Under the pieces are notes generated by a model that searched no databases, was not told where the DNA came from, and saw only the letters and a list, made by a program, of their open reading frames with translations. A DNA stretch of 64,000 nt. Origin: Actinernus sp. WN-2022. Its lineage: Eukaryota > Cnidaria > Anthozoa > Actiniaria > Actinernidae. Of this stretch, positions 49,501 through 61,500 are shown in pieces. The stretch lies in the NCBI GenBank assembly GCA_030867875.1, contig JAOWCC010000577.1, positions 92,175,740-92,239,739 on the forward strand, written 5' to 3'. Positions within the stretch are counted from its first letter, which is position 1; each line of letters opens with the position of its first letter. The position numbers were made by a program, and so were the translations under genes.

Positions 49501-52500
49501 TGTGACGAATTTGTCCCCATGGTGAGTTATTTTGGAATCGCTTTGCAAATAGCTATTGGCCAGCGGACAGTGCTCGTTTGGCGCATGTGCAACGAGGTCG
49601 TAAAATGTGACGAGTTTGCCCTTGTGCTCAGTTCTAGCTTGCTTGCTTAATGGGGTCGTCTTGTGTGACGAATTTGCCCCGAATGGTGAGTTATTTTGGG
49701 ATCGCTTTGCAAATAGCTATTGGCCAGCGGACAGTGCTCATTTGGCGCATGTGCAGCGAGGTCGTCAAATGTGACGAGTTTGCCCTCGTGCTCAGTTCTA
49801 GCTTGCTTCCTTCGTATTTGCTTGACGGATTGCCCCACCCACCCGTCCCTACTATGGAAGTTCTAAGACCTAGGTAAGTATCTTTTGCCACTGTAAACCA
49901 GTGTGACAGGTGCCGGGGGTTGACCCGTGGCATGGTTCCCTCCTTAGTTGCGCATTGCTTGCCTGTTGCTAGTACTGGCATTGCAAATGGCACCTACCCT
50001 CCATCCTTATTGACAAGTTAATTATGGGCACAGCCCGAAGCTGACTGCAATATTTTAAATTATTGTTGTCGGCTGAAGTAACTATATCTATTAATAATAG
50101 TTATTATTCCTCATCCAGTCCCGTTGTTCTCTCTATGCACCATATCAGAGATTAAACAACTGTACTTCAATTCTGTGGTCCGTATAGGAAGTTATAGACC
50201 ATAGACTAACCAATCATAGCTCAGGAAATTACCTGACCATCTCAGCTGACTGCAGCATTTTTAATATTGCTATCGGCCGAAGTAACTATATAATAAATAA
50301 GATGTACTGGTGTGGGAAGTAATTTGATAAATGAGCAGGTTAAACTTTTGATCTCAGCACAATTCGGAACTTGACGTTGAACTTGACGCTATTATTTTTT
50401 ATCACAACCAGCATAGCAGTGATGAAGTTCAGCTGTATGAAACAATGGGTACTCAAGGCGAGCATGTCCAAGATGATCCAGGATACATAGAAATGCGTCC
50501 TGGCTACATTAATATCCAACTTTGGGGTATGTCACAGAGTTCTGACGACAGTTACGTAAGAGCGAATGACAGTAAACCTTCACACCAGGACACAGAAGGT
50601 AACGACCAGTTTCTTGGTAACTGAACCACTTGAAAAATGGCTGCAACATTTGTACATAATTTTGATTTTCTGAACAATAAACGATATAATTTGCAAGCAA
50701 CATACGCATATGTAGTAATGTACTGATTATTAGCAGCGTTTGTTCTTATTTCAAAATAGGCCTTTTGCAGGAAATCAATCAATCAATCAATCAATAACCT
50801 TTATTTTAACACGATAATTATTAAAGCTTACAGCTTGTGGGGTCGTGTATAACTAAATATATATACAATGATTATAAGATTATAATAATATAAAAACATC
50901 TATATATCGGACAATTAAACAACTACTGTCTAAATTTATTTACAATAATGAAAAGAAATAATGCTTTAAAGTTAAAATATGAATTATGTATATAAATATT
51001 ACCCTAGTCTAAATTTAGTAGTCTGCACTGAATTAGTGGAGAAGTTAAAATCTTTAAAAGTATCCATCTTTACTACTTTGTTTGATAGTGCCTTGGTGCA
51101 TGAAGTAACAATGCTAGTGTTCTTTGATATTAATGCGTTCCACAATGTTGAGCCTCTATAGGCAATGGAGTGTTTCATGTAACGTGTATTAACGTGTATT
51201 AACAGGAAACAGTCACATACTGATATATCACTTCAATAACCAATGAATTGCGCTCGTGATCTTTACTTGACGGCAAACAAACTTCAAAACGCTGTTTTAG
51301 AAAGATCGACATTCGTTTAGAGGTGGAAATAGCATTCACAAACAAGTGCCTTTAAATAAATGAAGTCAGATGCTTTGCCATCTAGTACAACCATGCATGT
51401 GATCGTATATTCTGCAAAAGGCGCATTGCGGCTCTATGTGAGCGTTCGTGTATGTTGCTTGCGCGAACGTCACTGGAAAACTGAACCATTCAGTTTGGAA
51501 AAACCATGGGGAAAATATAAAGAAAAACGTGGAAATTCGTATTTTCGCAATTTACGTCAAAACAAGGGTTCAAAAGAAGCACATATATCCCCGAAAATAT
51601 TATGTAACGTGGAATTCTGTTTTGCGTTTACTACTTTTCAATCAGGAAATACATTGTCAAAAAAATATCAAATATCGGCCCAAATCTTCTAGTTGAAAAG
51701 TGATTCTTTACGATGCCAATTTTGCCGCGAGTCACCTTAAATACTAATTTAAGAAATGCCAGTCCCTTTCCACCCCAGTTTTACAACTTCACTTATTTCT
51801 CTGACATATTTACAAGTAACAAAACTGGCTGCAGCGAATTGAATGCGTTGTAGACGCTTAACAAGGACTTGAGGAAGAGGATAACATATAGTGTCGTAGT
51901 AGTCTAACTAAGGAATAGGATAGATGCCTTTATTTATTCAGGGTAGACCATTCAGTATACATATGTAGCTGTTATCAAGAGGAGCCCTGACTAGCTAAAT
52001 ACATCTGCAATTAAATTCTAAAAATGTAAAATGCCAAGAAATAACAATAGTAACACACAAATATATGTGTATGTTATATAATATAATACTAATAATAATA
52101 ATAGTAATGCTAATAACAGTTCTACCACTACTACTAATAAAAAGGATAAAATAGTATAAAAATGGATTTTAAAAAACTGTGTAAAATAGGAACTAACACA
52201 AACCTAATTACATATCATTCATTAGATTTTTTTTTTTACAACCATTATAATAAAAAGATCGTTTCGCAGTCTCTGTTCTAACTTGTGGGAGGTGTAGCTT
52301 GTTGCTTTGACGAGTAGTGTGAGCAAAGTACTAAGACTAGGAAGCACTAAGGGTGCGTTCGATTGCCCTTATTCCGGAATAAGAATACCTAGAATGATCA
52401 CTACAAATCACGTTTACTAGGATTTTTTAGCCACTGGAATAATAACTGTATCGTGAATATCATATATCAGCAAGCGTTTGTAGCTTACAGTGAAAAATAT

Positions 52501-55500
52501 GCCCGAACCAGTGATTTCCAGAGACTATTCCATCTATTCCTATTCCGGAATACGGTCAATCGAACGCACCCTAAGATTTCAACAACATGTTTACGTAACT
52601 TAAAGTCAGTAAAGTTCTTTAATTTACACAGTGTGCATAGGACTCCGTAGCAAGACTTCGATAGTTGGTTCACATGTTCGTCCCAGTTTAGGTGTTAATT
52701 TAAATGGAGCCCCATGCTAGAAGCTTTGCACAGATCACATGACCTGTGCACTGCTTCTTTTGTTAGTCTCCTTCGCAGCCTTAGTGTTGGTTCCATTTAG
52801 GCGAATCTTTGTTTATGTTTTTTCCTCATTAGCAGACATTAACATACAGCGGCGAACATAGAAACAAATAGAGTCCATAAATCGAAATAGATTGTCACAC
52901 TTGATAATCACCGAAAATTTGACAGTGATATGATAAATATATTTTGAGGAATAAGCGTTTACAAATCTCAAAATTTACAAAGAACGTAAGGCTATCAGCA
53001 ACAGTTTTACTCTTGCCACCCAGCCCATAAGTCAATTTCTCCGTAAATATTTAACGTATCAATCTCAAATTTTTGGTGATTACTAAGTTTAAAATTCTCT
53101 TTCAACTGATGAGTCTGTTTGTTTGTAGCTTGAAGTTTAATTTATGCTAATGAGGCAAAAATGTAAACAATGACGTCTGCAAGGATTGGCCTATTCTCTC
53201 CAGGGAGCGAAGGTCTTGGTTTTTCTCAGAAGAGTTTCAAAATCTGAATAAGAAAAATCTGAATAAGAAAAATAATTCGAAAAGGATTCTGGTAGCAGTA
53301 GCGTCTGATGACGTCATAGCATATCAGTCTATTGTTTCCAAAATTTGCGTTTTCTGTGAATTTGACCGTCGTCCACACGAAAACGATAGCATTGCGGTTT
53401 AAATATTTCCACTCTGGAAAGCGTTTTCATTGAAATTTTCATTTTAATCGTTTACGTGTCAACGGGAGATGAAAACGCAACAAAATTGATATGCATGGAC
53501 GGGGTCTTAGTTAGAACCGTTTAAGAGCGGTTTTTGGTTGAGTGTCAATAGTAATAAGTCATCGCTTTGTGTTTGCGTTTGCTTAGCTTTTCTATTGGCT
53601 TTGTAAAATGTTTTGAAATTATCAGCCAATCAAGTTCTAAACTAATATCAAACACAATCAATGTTACGTTTGCTTAGCTTTCTATTGGCTGTGAAAAATG
53701 TTTGGTAATTATCAGCTAATCAAGTTCTAAACTAATATCAAACACAATCAATGTTACGTTTGCTTAGCTTTCTATTGGCTGTGAAAAATGTTTTGTAATT
53801 ATTAGCTAATCAAGTTCTAAACTAAAGCCAAACACAATCAATATTCGTTTTAGCGAGATTTATCCACGATTGCGTTTACTTTTCCTCGTCATTGGTTCAA
53901 CTAAAACCAATCACAAAAATGTATTTACTTCAGTTCGTGATTGGCTCATTCCGTTTTTACCTGCTTCCATTATTGTCTAATTATTTTGGTTTTGGTTTTA
54001 CGACACTCAATTAAAAAAACACTCTATGGTTGATGATTACTGCTCATATCAGTAGTAACTAATTAACTCAACCCTTTGTTAGCAACATAAAAAGTGTGTT
54101 ACTGTGCGACTACTGTAACCGGGGCCACTTACACAACGAGAACCAGTCACAGGGCCACTTACACAACGAGAACCAATCACAGGGCCACTAAGACAACGAG
54201 AACCAATCACAGGGCCACTTAGACAACGAGAACCAATCACAGGGCCACTTAGACAACGAGAACCAGTCACAGGGCCACTAAGACAATGAGAACCAATCAC
54301 AGGGCCACTTAGACAACGAGAACCAATCACAGGGCCACTAAGACAACGAGAACCAATCACAGGGCCACTTAGACAACGAGAACCAATCACAGGGCCACTA
54401 AGACAACGAGAACCAATCACAGGGCCACTAAGACAACGAGAACCAATCACAGGGCCACTAAGACAACGAGAACCAATCACAGGGCCACTAAGACAACGAG
54501 AACCAATCACAGGGCCACTTAGACAACGAGAACCAATCACAGGGCCACTTAGACAATGAGAACCAGTTACAGGGCCACTAAGACAATGAGAACCAATCAC
54601 AGGGCCACTTAGACAACGAGAACCAATCACAGGGCCACTTAGACAACGAGAACCAGTCACAGGGCCACTAAGACAATGAGAACCAATCACAGGGCCACTT
54701 AGACAACGAGAACCAATCACAGGGCCACTAAGACAACGAGAACCAATCACAGGGCCACTTAGACAACGAGAACCAATCACAGGGCCACTTACACAACGAG
54801 AACCAATCACAGGGCCACTTACACAACGAGAACCAATCACAGGGCCACTTAGACAATGAGAACCAATCACAGGGCCACTTAGACAACGAGAACCAGTCAC
54901 AGGGCCACTTTGACAACGAGAACCAGTCACAGGGCCACTTAGACAACGAGAACCAATCACAGGGCCACTTAGACAACGAGAACCAATCACATTGGGCCAT
55001 GCACTTAGACAACGAGAACCAATCACATTAGGCCACTTAGACAACGAGAACCAATGAATGAATGAATGAATCTTTATTTAAAACACGGAATCTCTTCAAG
55101 TTATACTTGGTTTCCAAGAGAACCGTTACAATAAGTTAATAGTATTTGGACTAATAATATAATTACAAAACTTATGTTAAATATATACATTAAAAATATA
55201 TTATAAACAGTCCATGAGTCCACAAATATCAATATTTTGGAGCTCCGTTCGAAATATGGTTAAACTGTTTTCCTCTTTTGTAAAACTGGGCAAAGAGTTC
55301 CAAATTTTGGCTCCACTGTAAGAAAAACTTCTTTTTAGTGCTTCTGTTCGAGGTCTTGGGATATGAAGGTTTGCATTTGAATGACGTAAGTTATAGCTAC
55401 AGTGTTGGGATTCTTTTATAAAAAGATCAGAAAGATAGCTGGGCGCTAGGTTATTTACTGTCTTATACATCATAATAGCCCTTGTTTTTAGCCTTCTTTC

Positions 55501-58500
55501 TTTTAATGATTCCCAACACAATTCCTTACGAATGTCTGTTGACCTAATTGTGTAATCAGATTTAGTTATTATTCTTGCAGCACGATTTTGGAGAGTCTGT
55601 AACTTATTGGCAAGACCCAATCCAAGGTTATCCCAAACAATAGAGCAATATTCTAAGGGTGGAAGAATCAGTGCCATGTAGACTTTTATTAAAGCATCTC
55701 TTGGTACAAAGGGCCTTACTCTCCTCAATATCCCAAGACCAGAGGATACCTTTTTAATAATATTATCAATGTGTGCGTGCCACCGAAGGTTTTCATCTAA
55801 ATATACACCGAGGTGTTTAGTTTCCTTCACTCTTCTTACAGAAATATTATTCAATGAGATTTCAATATCATAATCAAAATCCAATCTCTGTCTTGTACCT
55901 ATAATCATAAATTCGGTTTTAAGAAGATTGAGTGAAAGTTTGTTAGCAATAAGCCATTTCTTTACAGATGTCAGTTCCATATTTATTTCGGTCTCCAGTT
56001 TACTCACGTCTGGAGCCGTAAAAGAGAGACTTGTATCATCGGCGTAAAGACGTGGCCTACAGTTGCTAACACAATTTGGTAGATCATTTATATAGAGTAA
56101 GAAGAGTAACGGACCCAGAATAGATCCTTGTGGCACGCCACATTTTATCAAACACTCAGAGGATAATGCACCATTTACAGGGTCACTTCAACAGATGCTA
56201 GTATGTGTAAGTTGGAATGCATTATTTTCGTTTTACGAAGTGCTGAGTTCTCGCTGTAGCCCCGGTTACAGTAGAGCGGATTTCGTATGAGTGGGCAAGT
56301 TACGGCAATGACTTACGGCACAGTTACTGTACGACATGCCATGACATCGAAATGGTTTCCCTATTGTTGTTGTCTTTCTGATCCAATCAAATTACAGAGT
56401 TACGGTACAGTAAGTTACGGTACGGTTACGGTAAGGCTACGGATGTGCCGTATTTTGTCCCATTCGTACGAAATCCACCTTAGTCGCACTGTAATTAATC
56501 TATTTAATTTTGGATGATTTTCATAAATTGTTTGCATCCAGACCAAGAGTTTTACCAAGACATGGCCAGAGGCGAAGATCCTGGTTATGTCGATGCTGAA
56601 GGAGGCGGTACTGAAGAATTTTATGAAGATATGCAACAAAGAAGTGATGATGATGGATATATTGACACACAAGGGGCAGAAAGAGAAGGCTTTTACATGG
56701 ACATGAGTCAGGAAACTCCTGCTGAACAGCATTACACAGACGTAGCAGACAGGGTGTCACGGCAGAGTCATGATGAATCAGACATTTATGAGAATCATTC
56801 TCATGACGAAGAGGAACAGGAAGTGTATGATACAGTGACAGATAATACTGAGCTAGTGCAAGGTGAGTTTTGTTACAAGCAGGTCAGCCGCCGCACGTGA
56901 TCAACACGTGGTCATTAAGGCCTTTTGCAGGAAACAGTCACGTGCTGATATATATATATATATATATATAGTAAAGTTCTATATTTAACGTCAGTACTAT
57001 AACCCCTTCAGTCTAACCATAGTTAATAGAGTGGAATGGTTATGAAACCCGGCAAACTTCAAAGGGGCTAACAAAGGCGCTGCGATTTATGTTTGAAGGG
57101 GGCAAGACAAAAGATTGTGCAGGGTCATAGTTCATTAGCGTCCCCTGAACGACTGAACTCACACGTTTCTATTGGCTGATTGATTAACACATTGGAATTT
57201 CTATTGTGTTTTGTGCAGGGTAGTGGTTGAAAAAAGCTAACAAAGACATATAACAAAGAAGGTCGCTGGGTTTCATAACCATTTCACTCTATTAACTATG
57301 GTCTAACCGACTGTACAACTTTACTTTATTCTCTGACAGAGCTCCCAATTAACGGAATTCAAAGCTTACAAGCTACTCGGGTCAGAGAAGAGTCGGTAGA
57401 GATGTGTCGGTCCGCGACAGGAATCGAACTCGGGACCGCATATTCAATATATGCCGTGCACTAACCCATTGCGATGCACACGCATAAAGTACTTAATAAG
57501 CAATGAATTGCGCTCGTGATCCCATGGGAAAGGCTTTACTGGACGGCAAACAATCTTTAAAAACGACGGGACCGCATACTCAATATATGCCGTGCACTAA
57601 CCCTTTGCGATGCACACGCATAATTAGCACCTAATAAGCAATGCACTCGTGATCCCATGGGAAAGGCTTTACTGGACGGCAAACAATCTTAAAAAACGAC
57701 GGGACCGCATACTCAATATATGCCGTGCACTAACCCTTTGCGATGCACACGCATAATTAGCACCTAATAAGCAATACACTCGTGATCCCATGGGAAAGGC
57801 TTTACTGGACGGTAAACAATCTTAAAAAACGACGTTTTAGAAAGATAGACAATCGATTGGAGGTGGAAAATAACATTTACAGACAGGTTTTACTAATAAC
57901 ACTACCGATCTCGTGCAAGTGCCTGTAAATAAATGAAATCCGATTTGTATTTGCCATCCAGTATAACCATGTGATTGTATTCTGCAAAATGCCCATTGCG
58001 TTGCTGTGTGAGCGTACATGTATGTTGCTTGCGCGAACGTTACTGGAAAACTGCATTATTACTCGGGCTGCTTGTGGCAGTACCGAGTCTTAAAATGCAA
58101 GCCGTTATTTTTTATTTTTTATAAATAAAATTGTTGGGTGTCGCAAAATTTCTGCGCATGCGTTAAAGGTCAAGTTCACCACCAATCAGATCGCACTGTG
58201 CTGGTCACGTAACACTCGCCAGGTTAATTTATTTACAGAATTTAATACAGTAAATCAAAATGGTCGACCCGCGAGGGCGAAAGCCTTCCAACAGGCTCAG
58301 GATATTTCAACTGGCGCTCTTGTTCAGTATGAAAAACCATGTGCAAATATGTAACAAAATGGAAATTCCAATGTACAGATTTTGCCATAGTTTCCCATGG
58401 CCCAGAGCCAATCATGCAGCATTTATAAACAGGTTTTACTAATAACACTACCGATCTCGTATAAGTGCCTTTAAATAAATGAAGTCAGATTTTTGGCATC

Positions 58501-61500
58501 CAGTTCAACCACGTGATAGCATAACGCCTGCGTATGCGTGATTATCAATCACACTTCTCGTCATTGTGGTTGAAATTTCACGCTGAACTTCAAGCATTTT
58601 TACGGAAGACGTTCAAGCTTCGATTTTTGAGTACTTATCACGATCCAGTCCCAAATTTAATTGGCTTAATAAAACTGATAAAACTCTTAACTCTTGCGAT
58701 TTTCTCTAAGCCCTCGGTCTTTTCTGCAATAATAATAATAATAATAACAATATCAACAACAACAACAATAATAATAATAATAGTCTTTATTAAAATAGAT
58801 ATTCAAAACAAACGTTGGAATTTACAATAAAATATACTACCAACCACACTACTATATAATGTATATAAGTTAATACGTCTAAATGTGTCGAGTTTCTGTA
58901 CAAAAACCATTTAGGAATTATTTAGAGCTGCGCCCTCGATTTCTACCACTGACTGGACATGACCAGAATTTTGCAGACCTGGGCCGGGTTGTTCGAAGCA
59001 AGGTTAACTTTAACCCTAGGTTAGCGCTAAATCAGTAATTGTAATCTGTACTGAGTTTAACCATGGGTTAGCGATTTAACCCTGGGTTAGCGCTTAACCT
59101 TGCTTCGAGACAACCGGGCCCCGTACGAAAAGACGACATACGAGGGAGGCGAAGTGGTAGGGAATATTTGTTTACAAGGTTGCAGATTTGAAAAAGTATT
59201 TACCAGAGTAAGGTACTCGATGATGGAGGTAAAGGAAAGAGAATGGTGGAAATTACTTGGTTTGTGTGGTGGCGGCACTGAAGCAAGTAAAGTATTTACA
59301 ATAGGCGCTTCAGCAACAATCTATTTCAATGTATAAAAAATGTGAACCCAGTGGGTACGTGTGTCTACTGTATGCGTGTAAAACAAATGTACAGGTTTAT
59401 TGCATGACTTTAGGAGTATGGGAAAAGCACCGCTGTATTCTCGAGCATGATTGATTCTGCCGCTATGGTTTGGTTTTAAAGCCTGAATGGAGTAAATACT
59501 GACTGGGAAACAGTTATGAGTTCTTGCAAGAGAGCACAAAAGAAATCTGATACATCCACCTAGAACTTCAAAGTATCCGTTTGAGAACCTTTCATTCGAC
59601 CGGTTTTGACATATACCTCGAAAGCTGTGACAAATTAAGTTTGTAAATTTTTAGAAATTCATGGTAAAATTCAGATTATCAAAGCGATCAAAACTCGTGG
59701 TCTTTCAACCTCGTTCCCAGGCCATGGTCTATCGCGCATCCAACATGGCGGCGGTAAACGCTGGATCACGTGATCAGAGTTAACTGAACAGCGTATGGTG
59801 ACATGGTGTCTACCGCTTCATAAGACAAAACAAAAAACACTCAAAAATGCTTCTGTTTTTCGCACTTTGCCTCACTTTCATGCCTCATTGTTGTACCAGT
59901 CCTCGCATGTTGTAACTGAGAAATGTGCTATATATAGATCGTTGGTTTATGCTACGTCATCTATTGTTGTCAATAAGCCAACCAGAAAGACATTGGTCAT
60001 AAACACTATAAAGTCGTTTTTTTAAAATCATGGTTGTAACATTAGCATTACAAATGTGATGTTTGTAAACAGTAATCATTTATGTTAACACTGATGTTAA
60101 ATGTGAAGTTACATAATTAGTAAATTATAATGAATTGTTTAAATTTGATAAATTTCTAAAATTACACTAGATCGTATTTGAATTTAAAATTTTGATGTGC
60201 TCTTTGTAAATATATAACACTGTGACTAATAATCGAGTTAAAAATTTAACGGGGGACTCGCTTTTGGCCCTCGAATAGAATATATAAAGGCATGAAACAG
60301 AGACAGCTGATTCCGCATGCTACACACTAAGCAATGTTGATAAAGCTGAATGACTTTTGTTATTAAAGTTGCTACGAGCCCTAGCCAGTTATATTTGATT
60401 TAAAAGTCAAACTGGAAAACAAGATGGATGACATTGGACGTTTAAGTTTATTAAGAAATAAAATTTCAATGACATCATTTAAGTCAGAACCTAATTTTAG
60501 CTCCTTTTCCTCTGTTTTTTTTTGTCAGACCCATGTATTAAAATATATTTCTCTCAGATTGTAAGTATCAAATGTCTGACCGCTAAAAACAACTGTATAA
60601 ATGAAGAAATTCAATGTTATTACTCGATTCATTTTCAATTCATTAGCATAATGCCCTTAAATGACGTCATTTGTAATGCATTTTAAAGCAATATTACGAC
60701 CATAAATCACCCAAAAATGTTTGAACAAGAATTAAATACTTTACAGCATCCAAATCAACGATGTTTGGCCAGGGCTTATTTAATCATGGAGGACGACAGT
60801 GGTGGGAAAAATGCAGAAATTTATTTCTTTGTCCCTCGTGGAAAAAGGAAGACTGAGGTGATCGTGGTATTACTGGAGATACAGCGGTTTTCAATTGAGT
60901 GCCTTAAATCCAAAACTTGAACCAATCACAGGAGCAAATAGAAACCAATGAACCAATCACGAACTGAAGTAATTCGTGATTGGTTTTACTTGGACCAATC
61001 ACGAGGAGAAGTAAACGCAATTATGGATAACTAACCCAAAAAACTCTAAAGCAATTAATCACCTAATTATTATTGCTTACTTTAGCAACGAGTAGGGGGT
61101 TGGGGCGAGTTCGGTTTCGCAAAGGTGCTTGGGATCGTTACTGGGATATTTGCCATGTTTCTTTGTATTCTGCAATTAACTCTCCCCAGTCCCTAACCCA
61201 AGCACCATTTACCCTTCTCACGCGGCGGCCATGTTGAGTCCCAGGAGAATAAAAATCTTTGTTTTTTGCGGGCTAAACTCGTTCTGAATCTGCTCAGTGC
61301 GAGGCTAGCCACGCAAAATCTATTGTTTCTAACCATCATGGCCGCTGTGTGAGAAGGGTGAATTACGAAACCAAACTCTATCCATCCCCCTACTCGTTTC
61401 TAGAGTGGCCAATGAAAACCGCTCTGGTACTCTTCAAATCGTATGCCTGCCGATATCGAGAATTTGCAAAACTCTCAACCAATCAGAATCGAGATATGTA

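Noticed and set aside
54079..55044. 321-codon minus-strand frame (SGPVIGSRCL repeats)
   Set aside because: Created by the 30-bp minisatellite; unit divisible by three; no start context, no domain.
54119..55049. CRISPR-like array of 30-bp repeats
   Set aside because: No spacers between units and a eukaryotic context.
57480..57835. tRNA-like or SINE-like repeats
   Set aside because: No cloverleaf, A box or B box found in the 131-bp units.
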